DNA of 50,085 bases from Scatosoma sp045588185. GTDB taxonomy: Bacteria > Bacillota > Clostridia > Christensenellales > Borkfalkiaceae. The DNA lies in NCBI GenBank assembly GCA_045588185.1, contig JAZNDR010000067.1:1-50085 (forward strand), written 5' to 3'. This document shows positions 8,423-17,097 of the stretch, in pieces. Every line of letters begins with the position of its first letter. The first letter of the stretch is position 1. The notes below the pieces were generated by a model. It made no database searches. It had not been told where the DNA came from and worked only from the letters and a program-made list of their open reading frames with translations. Position numbers and translations under genes: made by a program.

Positions 8423-8875
8423 TTATAAAAACAGATAAATCAATCCCACCAAAGTCCCCGCAAGCACGCCGTATACGATAATAGGCCCTGCAACGGTAAA
8501 CATTTTCGCCGCCATTCCGTATACAAGCCCTTCCGTTTTAAATTCTATCGCGGGCGAGGCAACGCTGTTAGCAAAACCCGTAATGGGCACGATTGAGCCC
8601 GCGCCTGCGTTTTTACCGATTCTGTCATACACCCCCAAGCCCGTTAAAAGCGTACCCAAAAAAATCAGAATAACGCTTACCGTGCCTGCAAGCTCGTCCC
8701 CGTTTAGACCAAACGCGCCTTCGAGGATATACCGCAAAAACTGACCGATACAGCAAATGAACCCGCCCACGAGAAACGCCCGATAACAGTTCTTAAAGTG
8801 TTGCGTGGGCGGGTCAAACGAATTAACGTAAGCGATATAATTCTTGTTGTAATTTTCCCTATTTTTTCCAGTCAT
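8423..8875 (-). CDS. spoVAC: Stage V sporulation protein AC
   Basis: 150 residues, the usual length, with about four membrane segments (residues ~31-51, 62-82, 95-115 and 125-149) and the family-typical GLNGDELAGTVSV and GxANSVASPAIEFKTEG regions. SpoVAC is a mechanosensitive membrane component of the dipicolinate channel in the spore inner membrane. It once led into spoVAD, now broken 10 bp downstream. The start follows GGGGGCAGGTACGAG, a site form shared with birA and glpK in this window. No clear SigG promoter could be fixed in the upstream 290 bp. Confidence 0.93.
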   Translation of the reverse strand: MTGKNRENYNKNYIAYVNSFDPPTQHFKNCYRAFLVGGFICCIGQFLRYILEGAFGLNGDELAGTVSVILIFLGTLLTGLGVYDRIGKNAGAGSIVPITGFANSVASPAIEFKTEGLVYGMAAKMFTVAGPIIVYGVLAGTLVGLIYLFL

Positions 8876-9081
8876 CTCGTACCTGCCCCCTTAATTTCTT
8901 GTTTTCTCCGCGGAAAACAGGTTTCCCGTTCGTCCCGCGTTTTACCCTCGTTTTCGTATATTTTTATCTTGTTCAAACCGTCCACCTCTTATATTTTTAA
9001 TGTGCCGAATAAAAAAACAAATTATGCGAAAACGAAAAATAAAAAAAATTCAGTTATTATTTACCAATTATACAAAAACCG

Positions 9082-9110
9082 TTGACTTTTTGTTGGCATA
9101 GTGATAAAAT
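9082..9110 (+). promoter_or_regulatory. SigA-type promoter of the acidic membrane protein gene
   Basis: -35 TTGACT (9082-9087), 17 bp, -10 TAAAAT (9105-9110). The 8876-9168 gap also holds a short inverted repeat (GTTTTC/GAAAAC, 8901-8918) in the spoVAC leader and otherwise nothing I can name. Confidence 0.75.
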
Positions 9111-9168
9111 GATAATTACGTGATAAAATAATGAAACGCGGGCGCGCGTATGTGGAGGTATTATTATA

Positions 9169-10749
9169 ATGTCAAAGAACCCTTTGAAAAAGAAAATTGC
9201 TATTTGCAATTTAATCATTTCAGTCCTTTGTGTTCTTTCGATCGTGGCATATTTCATTATGCCGTTTTGGAAGGTAGAGCTTTCTTACACCTTAAACGCT
9301 GACACGATCGAAGATATGATGGGCGATATGATGCCGGAAAATAGCAACAGCGACGAAAATTCCGACGACGAGAACTCGGATGAAGAAGGCATGTCCTTTA
9401 CAGACGGCAACCAAATCGTAATGCTGTCAAGCGATTCCGACGAAGAGCTTTCGTCCGAAGAAGAAATGATGAAAGAAATGGTTGACGAAATCATCGGCGA
9501 TGAAGGTATCACGTTGGAAATCGGTATCGAACTGAAAACGGCTGACCTTTTAGGCTCCCTTACCGGTGATTCGACGGAAGCGGTAGAAACCATGCTCGGC
9601 AATATCGTTGACAACCTCGTAGATACCATTTACGAGCCTATGACGGAGGTTATTTCCAAAACCACGAAAGCCGTTGCTAAGCAAGCGGTAAAAACGACGG
9701 TCCGCGAATCCATTAAAACTGCGTTCGGCGACGAAAAATCGGAAGAAGAAGTCAACCAAATTCTTACCGACGCAGGTATTAGCGACGAATATATCGACGA
9801 TAGCCTTAACGATATTATGACCAAGCTTGAAAGCGGCGTGGAAGTGGAAGAAATCTCCGACGACGTAGTTGCTATGGTACAAGACGCTATGAGCAAGCTC
9901 GAAGATATTTCCGACGAATATCCTGAATTTGAAGATATGAAGCTGAGCGAGGAAGACGAAGAAGAACTCCGTGCCGAACTCGAAGAAATGTTGACGGAAA
10001 TTGCCAACGAAGAAGGTGAAATCAACCTTGACGAAGTTCTTGCAGATATGCTGTTGCAAGCGATGAACGAATCGGAAAACAGCGGCGAGGGCGAATACGA
10101 CGACGAGGGCAGCGCAGCGATTGCACCCGTGAAAGTTACATATACCGCAAGCAGCTCCGCTGACGAGAGCGGCGATACCCAAGGCAATTCGGTTGAACAG
10201 CTTAAAACCAAAATCCGTGATATGATTATGGAAGAATTGGGTGCAGACGAGGAAACCGTTGAAATGATTTCCATGATTATGCAAATTCTTTCCTACGTAA
10301 TCTTGTTCACGTTCTTCACTTGGTTCTATCTTATCCTTAAAATCTTGGTGAAGCTCGGCGCGAAGAACAACGCAATCAAGTTGAAAGTTCCCATTCTCTT
10401 CGGCTGGTTGCCTTGCTTGATTCTCGTACTTATCCCCTCTATTGCATTCTCTACCCTCACGAACCCCGACACCCTTATGTCTATGGGTATGGGCGCAGCC
10501 GAAGTAGAAGAAATGGTTGCAATGATGGGCGGTATCAACGTGAAATTCGTATCCGGCTCTATCGTATCATTCGTAGTGGCAATCGTGCTCTTCCTGTTCG
10601 TAATCTTCTACTACGGCAGACTTAGAAGAAAGCTCCGCAAGCAAATTAAAGCGGCGAAGAAAGCAGCGAAGCTCGGCTATGCAACGGGCGACGATTCCTC
10701 TTCGAGCAGCGACAGCTCTTCTGACGATAACAACGATTACGATTATTAA
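9169..10749 (+). CDS. Four-TM membrane protein with a very acidic ~330-aa loop, unknown function
   Basis: 526 residues. One helix at ~12-33, a long Asp/Glu/Met-rich region (~40-350) with runs such as SDEELSSEEEMMKEM, then three hydrophobic segments (~363-388, 408-426, 459-482), a basic stretch (RLRRKLRKQIKAAKKAAK) and a Ser/Asp tail. The acidic region is predicted helical and would lie outside the cell if the N-terminus is inside. The family is not recognised. A strong promoter, a GGAGG site (9154-9158) and its own terminator make it a single-gene unit. Cation binding or a charge sensor role would be a guess. Confidence 0.85.
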   Translation: MSKNPLKKKIAICNLIISVLCVLSIVAYFIMPFWKVELSYTLNADTIEDMMGDMMPENSNSDENSDDENSDEEGMSFTDGNQIVMLSSDSDEELSSEEEMMKEMVDEIIGDEGITLEIGIELKTADLLGSLTGDSTEAVETMLGNIVDNLVDTIYEPMTEVISKTTKAVAKQAVKTTVRESIKTAFGDEKSEEEVNQILTDAGISDEYIDDSLNDIMTKLESGVEVEEISDDVVAMVQDAMSKLEDISDEYPEFEDMKLSEEDEEELRAELEEMLTEIANEEGEINLDEVLADMLLQAMNESENSGEGEYDDEGSAAIAPVKVTYTASSSADESGDTQGNSVEQLKTKIRDMIMEELGADEETVEMISMIMQILSYVILFTFFTWFYLILKILVKLGAKNNAIKLKVPILFGWLPCLILVLIPSIAFSTLTNPDTLMSMGMGAAEVEEMVAMMGGINVKFVSGSIVSFVVAIVLFLFVIFYYGRLRRKLRKQIKAAKKAAKLGYATGDDSSSSSDSSSDDNNDYDY

Positions 10750-10765
10750 GGCGTAACGCAAAAAC

Positions 10766-10800
10766 AAGCCTCTCAACCGAATCGGTTGAGAGGCTTTCTT
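10766..10800. terminator. Bidirectional intrinsic terminator
   Basis: AGCCTCTCAACCG pairs with CGGTTGAGAGGCT. T-rich tracts lie on both sides, so it can end both the plus-strand acidic protein gene and the minus-strand recR operon. Confidence 0.85.
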
Positions 10801-10811
10801 TTTGCTTTTTA

Positions 10812-11405
10812 TTAGATTTTATTGCGTTCAACAAAGGCGCGGGCAAGCGTAACGTCGTCGGTGTATTCGATTTCCGAGCCAACGGGAATCCCGTGCGCAA
10901 GACGGGTTACCGTTACGACCAAGGGCTTCACGAGCTTGGCAATATACATTGCCGTTGCGTCGCCCGATACGTCGGGGTTCGTCGCTACGATTACCTCTTT
11001 CACTTCCCCCGTTTGGATACGGGCAAGCAGTTCGCGGATACGAATGTCGTTCGGGCCAACGCCCGCAAGCGGGTCGATAACGCCGTGCAGGACGTGATAA
11101 ACGCCCTTAAATTCGCGCAATTTTTCGATTGCAGCCACGTCCTTGGGTTCTTTCACTACGCAAATCACACTCTTGTCGCGCACGCGGCAAATCGCGCATT
11201 CGTCCTCTTCGGTGAAGTTTCCGCAAATTTTACAATATCTTACCTTACGCTTCACGCCGATAATAGCGTCGGCAAACGCCCGCGCTTCCGCCTCGGGCAT
11301 ATCTATCACTTTATAGGCGTACCGTTGCGCCGTTTTTTTACCCACTCCCGGGAGCTTGGAAAACTCGTTGACGAGTTTCCCGATCGGTTCAATAAAAATA
11401 TCCAT
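10812..11405 (-). CDS. recR: Recombination mediator RecR
   Basis: 197 residues, standard length. Helix-hairpin-helix LPGVGKKTAQR near the N-terminus, a four-cysteine zinc site (C58, C61, C70, C73) and a Toprim domain (EVIVATNPDVSGDATA) leading to the HGIPVGSEIEY motif. RecR, with RecF and RecO, loads RecA on gapped DNA. It is the last gene of the mrnC-rlmB-sigH-dnaX-ybaB-recR unit, a common dnaX-ybaB-recR arrangement. Confidence 0.97.
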   Translation of the reverse strand: MDIFIEPIGKLVNEFSKLPGVGKKTAQRYAYKVIDMPEAEARAFADAIIGVKRKVRYCKICGNFTEEDECAICRVRDKSVICVVKEPKDVAAIEKLREFKGVYHVLHGVIDPLAGVGPNDIRIRELLARIQTGEVKEVIVATNPDVSGDATAMYIAKLVKPLVVTVTRLAHGIPVGSEIEYTDDVTLARAFVERNKI

Positions 11406-11441
11406 TCAGTACCTTTACCCGTTTTTATAAGCGAACTCTGA

Positions 11442-11774
11442 TTACAGCATTCCGCCCAGCGCGCCCATGTCGCCGTATTTGCCCATTTTTTCTTCGTATA
11501 CCTTATCCGCTTTTGCGTAGCCGTCGTTGATTGCCGCCATAATAAGGTCTTCCAGCATTTCTACGTCCGTGGGGTCAACTACGCTTTCGTCCAGCTCGAT
11601 GCCGTTGATAATTTTCTTCGCGTTCATATATACGACCACCGCTTCGCTTGCCGCCGTACCGACGATTTCCCAATCGTCCAAAAGCTCCGCCGTCTTTTCC
11701 ATTTCTTCCTGCATTTTCTGCGCTTGGCGCATTAAATTCTGCATTCCGCCGTTGTTGCCTTTAAATCCTGCCAT
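11442..11774 (-). CDS. YbaB/EbfC family nucleoid-associated protein
   Basis: 110 residues with the family features: a Met/Gln-rich helical start (MQNLMRQAQKMQEEMEK), a central beta sheet and the DVEMLEDLIMAAINDG helix. Members bind DNA as dimers. It sits between dnaX and recR, as is typical, 24 nt after the dnaX stop. Confidence 0.95.
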   Translation of the reverse strand: MAGFKGNNGGMQNLMRQAQKMQEEMEKTAELLDDWEIVGTAASEAVVVYMNAKKIINGIELDESVVDPTDVEMLEDLIMAAINDGYAKADKVYEEKMGKYGDMGALGGML

Positions 11775-11798
11775 TTTCGTTTTTCCTCCGATTTATCT

Positions 11799-13526
11799 TT
11801 ATTTGATTTCTATTTTTACACCGCCGAAGGTTTCTTTTAATTCCTCGACGCTTTTATTAAAATCGTCCGACTGCTTCCCGCGAAGCTTTACTAAAAATCC
11901 GCTTTCAGAAATACCGACTCCCGCAAACGAATCGCGTATCAACGCCGTATGCTCGGGCTTGGACAGCGAACGGTATATCGTTTCGCTCTCCGTGTACAGC
12001 ACGAAGGTTTCCCCCTCGTACGCGTAATCTAAATCCATACAAAGCGCAAACACTACTCCGCTTTTTGCCGTCTTACGTAAATACCGTAAAAAAGTACCGA
12101 AAGTCGCCTTCGCGTCGCCTACGGGCGCGGTGCGCACCGCCGCCGTTTTCGGCTTTTCTTCCGTTTTCGGGGATTCTTTTTTTATCGGCTTTTCGGGAAT
12201 AAAGCCCGCGTCGAAATATATATTTCCGCCTGTTTCTTCTTCGTCGGGCGGAGCTTCTTCGTACGCGCTTTCCTCGTACACGGGCTCGCTGACTTCCTGT
12301 ATTTCCGCTACCGTCTTTTCTTCTTTAAGGGGAGCGTTCAGCTCAACCCTGCCCCCGCCGTTTTGCATAACAACGCCGTTTTCGACTGCCTTTTCCAACG
12401 CGGAAATACGGACGAGCAACGCTTCGATATCGTAGTCGGTTTTCGGCATACTCGCTTTTAATACCGCCGTTTCAAAGAGCACGCGGGGCGAAGCGGAATA
12501 TTTGACCGTCTGTTCTACTTCGGCAAATATTTCCGTTGCGCGAAGCAGGGCGTGTCCGTCCGATTTTTTGGCAATCCGTTCCACCTCGGCATACGAGCTT
12601 TCAGGGAGCGCAAGGATATTTTTTCCGTCGCGGCAGGTCTTTGCCACCGCGCAGGAATTCAAGAAATTCATAATATCTTTTATCAGCACGCCCACGCTCT
12701 TGCCTGCGGATAAAAATTTTTCCGCGCTTTCGAACGCCGTTCCGCTGTTCCCGTCCAGCACCGCTTCGCAAAAGTTTGCCACGCCTGCAAAGTCCGCACC
12801 GCCAAGCACCGCCGTTACGTCGGCGTAGGTCAGCGTTCCGCCCGAATAGCTTACGCAGGTGTCTGCGATAGAGAGCATATCTCTTACGCTCCCCGCGCCT
12901 GCACGGGCAATCGCAGAGATTGCTTCCGCTTCGTATTTTTTACCGATTTTGTCAAACACGAATTTCAAGCGTTCTTCCAAATCGGCTTGGGGTATCAGTT
13001 TGAAATCGAAGCGCATACAGCGCGAAAGAATGGTGGCGGGAATTTTCGCCGCCTCGGTGGTAGCGAGGATAAACACCGCGTGCGCGGGCGGTTCTTCCAG
13101 CGTTTTCAAAAGCGCGTTGAACGCGCCAGCCGAGAGCATATGGACCTCGTCGATAATATAGACTTTATATTTACAAGCCACGGGCGGGTACTGCACCTTT
13201 TCGCGCAAATCGCGCATTTCGTCCACGCCGTTATTCGAAGCCGCGTCTATTTCGGAAATATCAAGGTTGGAAGGATCGGCAAGCGCTTTGCACGCCGCGC
13301 ACTTCCCGCACGCTGAACCGTTTTTCGGGTTTTCGCAGTTTATCGCCGCGGCAAAGATTTTCGCAATACTCGTTTTACCCGTACCGCGCGGACCGCAAAA
13401 CAGGTACGCGTGCCCGATTCTGCCCGTCGCTATTTGATTTTTCAGCACGGTAACGATATGTTCCTGCCGAACGACCTCGTCAAGCGCCGTCGGTCTGAAC
13501 GCACGGTATAATGCCAAATACGCCAT
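11799..13526 (-). CDS. dnaX: DNA polymerase III subunit gamma/tau
   Basis: 575 residues. AAA+ clamp-loader ATPase with Walker A GPRGTGKTS at ~45-53, a zinc site (C64, C73, C76, C79), Walker B IIDEVHML at ~124-131 and the TLEEPPAHAVFILATTE sensor region. The C-terminal part is a Pro/Glu-rich linker and a small tau-like domain. It loads the sliding clamp at the fork. The start has GGAGG 6 nt upstream and lies 12 nt after sigH. I did not find a convincing slippery site for a short gamma product. Confidence 0.96.
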   Translation of the reverse strand: MAYLALYRAFRPTALDEVVRQEHIVTVLKNQIATGRIGHAYLFCGPRGTGKTSIAKIFAAAINCENPKNGSACGKCAACKALADPSNLDISEIDAASNNGVDEMRDLREKVQYPPVACKYKVYIIDEVHMLSAGAFNALLKTLEEPPAHAVFILATTEAAKIPATILSRCMRFDFKLIPQADLEERLKFVFDKIGKKYEAEAISAIARAGAGSVRDMLSIADTCVSYSGGTLTYADVTAVLGGADFAGVANFCEAVLDGNSGTAFESAEKFLSAGKSVGVLIKDIMNFLNSCAVAKTCRDGKNILALPESSYAEVERIAKKSDGHALLRATEIFAEVEQTVKYSASPRVLFETAVLKASMPKTDYDIEALLVRISALEKAVENGVVMQNGGGRVELNAPLKEEKTVAEIQEVSEPVYEESAYEEAPPDEEETGGNIYFDAGFIPEKPIKKESPKTEEKPKTAAVRTAPVGDAKATFGTFLRYLRKTAKSGVVFALCMDLDYAYEGETFVLYTESETIYRSLSKPEHTALIRDSFAGVGISESGFLVKLRGKQSDDFNKSVEELKETFGGVKIEIK

Positions 13527-13538
13527 ATTCTTCCTCCG

Positions 13539-14123
13539 TTAGTCGTTTGTTTCTGTTTGCAACGCCTGTATAAGCTTACGCTTACTCCGCTGTATCGCGT
13601 TGTCCACGCTCTTTTGCGATTTCCCCGTGTTTTCGCAAATCTCCGCACAGCTTGCGCCGTGGATATACATGGTAAACACCTTAAATTCAGTGTCCGTCAG
13701 CACTCGGTTCATTGCGTCCTCGAACGCGCGTCCGTTCTCTGCGGAAATGAGCATCTCGTCAGGGTCGAAATCGGATAAAAGCGTTTCGGTATCCGCTACG
13801 GATATAGAATCGTTAAGCGGTTGGTTTTTTTTGCTCGTCGCTTTTTTTACGGCGTCAATGATTTGCCTACCCACGCACATATGCGCAAAGTTTTTAAAAT
13901 TCTGTCCGCCTTCCTCTTTCTTTTTATAGTTGCGTATCGCTTGAAACAAGCCGATCATGCCCTCTTGTATCAAGTCTTCCGTTTCCCCGCCGACGAGGAA
14001 ATACCCTCTCGCGTGATAACGGACGAGCTTATTATAACGCAACAGCAATTCCTGTTCCGCTACACTATCCCCCGCTTGCGCCCGCAACGCCAGCGTTTCA
14101 TCCGTTTCCCGTACTTCACGCAT
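13539..14123 (-). CDS. sigH: Sporulation sigma factor SigH
   Basis: 194 residues. Region 2 (LLLRYNKLVRYHARGYF, DLIQEGMIGLFQAI) binds core polymerase and the -10; region 4 at the C-terminus has the recognition helix area (ICENTGKSQKSVDNAIQR). SigH drives early sporulation and post-exponential genes. The rlmB-sigH order is the conserved Firmicutes arrangement; yacP, often between them, is missing. The site AGAGGTAAACGT precedes ATG. Confidence 0.93.
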   Translation of the reverse strand: MREVRETDETLALRAQAGDSVAEQELLLRYNKLVRYHARGYFLVGGETEDLIQEGMIGLFQAIRNYKKKEEGGQNFKNFAHMCVGRQIIDAVKKATSKKNQPLNDSISVADTETLLSDFDPDEMLISAENGRAFEDAMNRVLTDTEFKVFTMYIHGASCAEICENTGKSQKSVDNAIQRSKRKLIQALQTETND

Positions 14124-14138
14124 ACGTTTACCTCTTAT

Positions 14139-14855
14139 TTACAGTCTGTTCCGCACCACTTCGTACGCCGCGATCCCCAGCGCAACCGAAGCGTTGAGAG
14201 AGTTCACCTTGCCTTGCAAGGGAATGGACAATACCTTGTCGCACTTCTCTTTCGTTAAACGCTTCACACCGCTGTCCTCACCGCCGACAACGAGCGCAAC
14301 GTTCCCCTCGAATTTCTCTTTGTAAATATCCTCGCCGCCCGCTTCTAACGCGTACACCCAGTACCCGTTCTTTTGCAGCGTTTCCACCGCTTGATTCAAA
14401 TTGGGCACTTTCGCCACTTTCATATGCTCTGCCGCACCCGCCGAAATACGAATAACCGCTTCCGTAACCGACGCACTGCCCGATTTGGGAATCACTACGC
14501 CGTCCGCGCCCGCGCATTCCGCCACACGGATAATACTGCCTAAATTATGCACGTCCTCGATTCCGTCGCAAAGAACGACGAAACCGCCCTTTTCGTTCCT
14601 TTTTTCCGCGATAATATCATCTAAATCGTAATATTCGTAATCGGTGGTAAACGCGATCACGCCCTGATGCCGACGGGAAACGCTCTCTTTGTCTAATACC
14701 TGTTTATCCACGAACTGCACGCGGATATTGCGTTTTCTCGCCTCGGCAAAAATCATCGAAACGGAGCCCTGCGCACCCTTTTCGATTAACAGCTTGTCTA
14801 TATTTTTACCCGTTTTCAGCAGTTCGATGACTGCGTTTCTGCCTTCCGTTTTCAT
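14139..14855 (-). CDS. rlmB: 23S rRNA (guanosine-2'-O)-methyltransferase RlmB
   Basis: 238 residues, SPOUT class. N-terminal substrate-binding domain (EGRNAVIELLKTGKNIDKLLI...) and a C-terminal knotted domain with motif 1 (HNLGSIIRVAECAGADGV), motif 2 (LVVGGEDSGV) and motif 3 (IPLQGKVNSLNASVA). It methylates G2251 (E. coli numbering) of 23S rRNA. It lies 17 nt after mrnC, the canonical partner. Confidence 0.94.
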   Translation of the reverse strand: MKTEGRNAVIELLKTGKNIDKLLIEKGAQGSVSMIFAEARKRNIRVQFVDKQVLDKESVSRRHQGVIAFTTDYEYYDLDDIIAEKRNEKGGFVVLCDGIEDVHNLGSIIRVAECAGADGVVIPKSGSASVTEAVIRISAGAAEHMKVAKVPNLNQAVETLQKNGYWVYALEAGGEDIYKEKFEGNVALVVGGEDSGVKRLTKEKCDKVLSIPLQGKVNSLNASVALGIAAYEVVRNRL

Positions 14856-14872
14856 ATTTCTTTCCTCTTCCG

Positions 14873-15304
14873 TTACGGTTTATACGCCTTTTGCGCGGCT
14901 TGTCCTTTCAAATCTTCCTCGTCTACGAGCGAAAACAAATAGAGAATTCTCTCGTATTCGCCCGTCAAATACAAAAACCCGATAACGGCTTCAAAGCCCG
15001 TGGAACGGGCGTATTCCGCAACGCTCGCGTTTTTACTTTTCGTCGGCTTTTTCGCGTTCCTGCCCCGACGGTAAATATCCGATTCCTCTTCCGTGAACAA
15101 CGGCAGTACCCGTTCTAAAAACGCGCTTTGTCCGCGTGCGGAAACGAGCTTTGCGGAAGCACGCTGAAAATCCGCCGCCTTGCCCGTGCCCGAACGCACC
15201 AGCCTATCGCGAATATACAGCGTATACACCGCGTCGCCCAAGAACGCAAGCGTTACGGGATTGACCGCTATCGCCTCGCTTTTTTCCATCTTTTGCGTTT
15301 CCAT
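14873..15304 (-). CDS. mrnC: Mini-ribonuclease III
   Basis: 143 residues, an RNase III catalytic domain without the dsRNA-binding domain. The signature region NPVTLAFLGDAVYTLYIRD and the C-terminal TGFEAVIGFLYLTGEYERI carry the acidic metal ligands. It matures 23S rRNA ends. It heads the operon through to recR and starts after GCGAGG with a strong promoter 30 bp upstream. Confidence 0.93.
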   Translation of the reverse strand: METQKMEKSEAIAVNPVTLAFLGDAVYTLYIRDRLVRSGTGKAADFQRASAKLVSARGQSAFLERVLPLFTEEESDIYRRGRNAKKPTKSKNASVAEYARSTGFEAVIGFLYLTGEYERILYLFSLVDEEDLKGQAAQKAYKP

Positions 15305-15333
15305 AACCGACCTCGCCGTTTTTGCCTCTTTTT

Positions 15334-15362
15334 ATTATACCATACTCCACGGCAAATGACAA
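15334..15362 (-). promoter_or_regulatory. SigA-type promoter of the mrnC-recR operon
   Basis: Minus strand: TTGTCA (15357-15362), 17 bp, TATAAT (15334-15339). No other strong promoter is seen down to recR, so one transcript of about 4.5 kb is likely. Confidence 0.8.
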
Positions 15363-15379
15363 GCAATTCCGCAAGATTT

Positions 15380-16087
15380 TTACGCGAGCGTATCGGAAAA
15401 GTACGCCATTACCCCCGCCGCCACGCTATCCGCCAACCGTCTTTGCCAGCTCGCGTCAAGCAATAATGCCTCGTCCTTGGGACTGGATAAAAATCCGCAT
15501 TCCACGATAACCGACGGCGCGGACGAGCAGGACAGCAAATAATATTCGGCAGGAGTAGCTTTTCTCGGCTTTACCCCCTCGCTCTCATACAGTCCGTTGA
15601 GCTTATCCTGTAATGCCAAAGCAAACTTTTCCCCGCGGGTATCCCCCTTTTTGAAAAATACCTGCCCGCCCCGCACGTTTTGCGAGGGATAACGGTTTTG
15701 ATGCACGGATATCACGAGCGCAGGCTCCGCCTTTTCAATCAGCTCCTTGCGCTTTTCCATATCCCGCTTCTTAAACCCTTTCGTCGGCGTGCCGTATAGC
15801 CCGCCTTCCGTCTTACGCGTGAGCTCTACCTCGAACCCGATATCTTCCAAAACCTCTTTTAAAACGAGGGATACCGAAAGATTCACCTCGCTTTCTTTCA
15901 CGCCCGTCGTTACACCCGTAACGCCGCCGTCCACCCCGCCGTGCCCTGCGTCCACGACGATTTTCATTCCCTGCTCGGCAAGCGAAAACACCGTTTGCGG
16001 AGCGTTAAGTGCGCGGACGCACAACGCCACCGCCGCCACAAACGCCATTACCGTCGCCGTTATAAATGCAAAAAAAGTTTTTTTCAT
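15380..16087 (-). CDS. cwlD: N-acetylmuramoyl-L-alanine amidase, CwlD type
   Basis: 235 residues. An N-terminal helix (~5-26) acts as signal or anchor. The Amidase_3 domain has its zinc ligands in VVDAGHGG (H49), KESEVN (E65) and ISVHQN, and the catalytic Glu in SVIVECGF. CwlD strips peptides from muramic acid so that muramic-lactam can form in spore cortex. The length and single domain without a wall-binding module fit CwlD. The site AAGGAT directly precedes ATG. A terminator hairpin separates it from the DeoC-like gene. Confidence 0.85.
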   Translation of the reverse strand: MKKTFFAFITATVMAFVAAVALCVRALNAPQTVFSLAEQGMKIVVDAGHGGVDGGVTGVTTGVKESEVNLSVSLVLKEVLEDIGFEVELTRKTEGGLYGTPTKGFKKRDMEKRKELIEKAEPALVISVHQNRYPSQNVRGGQVFFKKGDTRGEKFALALQDKLNGLYESEGVKPRKATPAEYYLLSCSSAPSVIVECGFLSSPKDEALLLDASWQRRLADSVAAGVMAYFSDTLA

Positions 16088-16103
16088 ATCCTTATTTTAT
16101 GCG

Positions 16104-16139
16104 CGAAAACGCGCCCGTATGAAAACGGGCGCGTTTTCT
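16104..16139 (-). terminator. Hairpin between the DeoC-like gene and cwlD
   Basis: GAAAACGCGCCCGT (16105-16118) pairs with ACGGGCGCGTTTTC (16125-16138). The minus-strand exit is only moderately T-rich, so read-through into cwlD is possible. Confidence 0.7.
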
Positions 16140-16143
16140 CCGC

Positions 16144-17016
16144 TTATAAAAATTTTAAATCGGAACCCTCTAAACGGCAGTGGTAGTCCGTTTCGGGGTT
16201 GGGTTTTCTCTCCGCCGTGCTCTTTTCCGTCTTTTCCTCGACGGGTACGGGCTTTGGCTTGACCTCGCTTGCGATCGGCGTTTCATTCGCTTCGCGTATC
16301 CATTCGGAGTAAATCTCCCACGCCCGCTCGGTTACGACCCGTCCGACGCCTGCGGCAACGAGCTTTCGCATTTCCTCTACCGATTTCACATCCGATACTT
16401 CCAGCTTACAGCCGTTCGTCATATCCACGCGGATACGCTCGCAGCCCGCGAAATACGGCACGCTGAAAAACGCCGCGCCCGCCTCGCTTGCAAGCCGAGC
16501 GACGCGCGCCACCGTCGTGGGCGAGCCCGTCTTTTCCATGCGGACTTTGAGCGTCGCTTTCCCCACCGCACGGCGCACCCGTTTCAATTCCCGACGAATC
16601 TCGTTATATCGGCAACAATCAAGGAACGAGGGGGTAACGGAAACGGTTATTTCGCCTGCACCGCGTTTGACGGCGAGCCGTGCCTCGTACGCCTTGACCT
16701 TTGCCAAGGTTTCCCCGTCCCCGCCGACGATACAATCAAGCTTTACACCGCTTCTTGCAAGGTAATACGCCGCCGTGCTCAATTTCGTCAAGGGGAGCTT
16801 GACCGCCGCTTGGCGCAATCGCACCGCCCGTTCGCATACCCGTTGCAAATCTTCGCCGTTCAAAATAGAGGATTCGGAGCGGGCAAGCGCGCCCGTTACT
16901 TCCGCTACCTTCTTTTTACGCTTATACGCGCGGTATTCTTCCGCTTCCGCAGGAGTCAAAAACGCACCGCTTTCCGCTTTCGTGAGAATCTCGTTTTGTT
17001 CCGTTTGCTTTTCCAT
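16144..17016 (-). CDS. DeoC-fold protein lacking the aldolase catalytic residues
   Basis: 290 residues. The central ~190 residues follow the layout of deoxyribose-phosphate aldolase (TIM barrel): SGVKLDCIVGGDGETLAKVK matches the SGVKVCTVIGFPLGA...VKxxE region, GAGEITVSV the ADEIDMV strand, and AGAAFFSVP the ADFVKTSTGF strand. The Schiff-base lysine of that strand is replaced (FFS), and the Asp of EIDMV is absent (EITVS). The later lysine strand is partly kept (GCKLEV). The N-terminal ~45 residues are charged and the C-terminal ~55 are Pro/Lys/Glu-rich. It is likely a non-enzymatic relative; function unknown. It precedes cwlD. Confidence 0.7.
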   Translation of the reverse strand: MEKQTEQNEILTKAESGAFLTPAEAEEYRAYKRKKKVAEVTGALARSESSILNGEDLQRVCERAVRLRQAAVKLPLTKLSTAAYYLARSGVKLDCIVGGDGETLAKVKAYEARLAVKRGAGEITVSVTPSFLDCCRYNEIRRELKRVRRAVGKATLKVRMEKTGSPTTVARVARLASEAGAAFFSVPYFAGCERIRVDMTNGCKLEVSDVKSVEEMRKLVAAGVGRVVTERAWEIYSEWIREANETPIASEVKPKPVPVEEKTEKSTAERKPNPETDYHCRLEGSDLKFL

Positions 17017-17097
17017 AGTTTAAGTATGCGACAAACGATTTCCATTTATTCCATTTTTAGGCAATTTATGACAGTAGAAATCCCGTATACTTTCCCT

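Noticed and set aside
8876..9070. SigG-type promoter for spoVAC
   Set aside because: TGAATT and CATAATT-like boxes exist but are 20 bp apart, outside the usual spacing.
9550..10284. Long antisense ORF opposite the acidic membrane protein
   Set aside because: It is a mirror of GAA/GAC-rich codons with no ribosome site; the plus-strand gene has promoter, ribosome site and terminator.
16088..16122. SigE-like promoter before cwlD (TCATACG, 14 bp, CATAAAAT)
   Set aside because: Its +1 would fall on the start codon and destroy the clear AAGGAT ribosome site, and its -35 lies in a terminator stem.
17017..17060. SigG-like boxes (GAATA, 18 bp, CATACTT) before the DeoC-like gene
   Set aside because: The start would leave no leader, and the match is too weak to claim without expression data.
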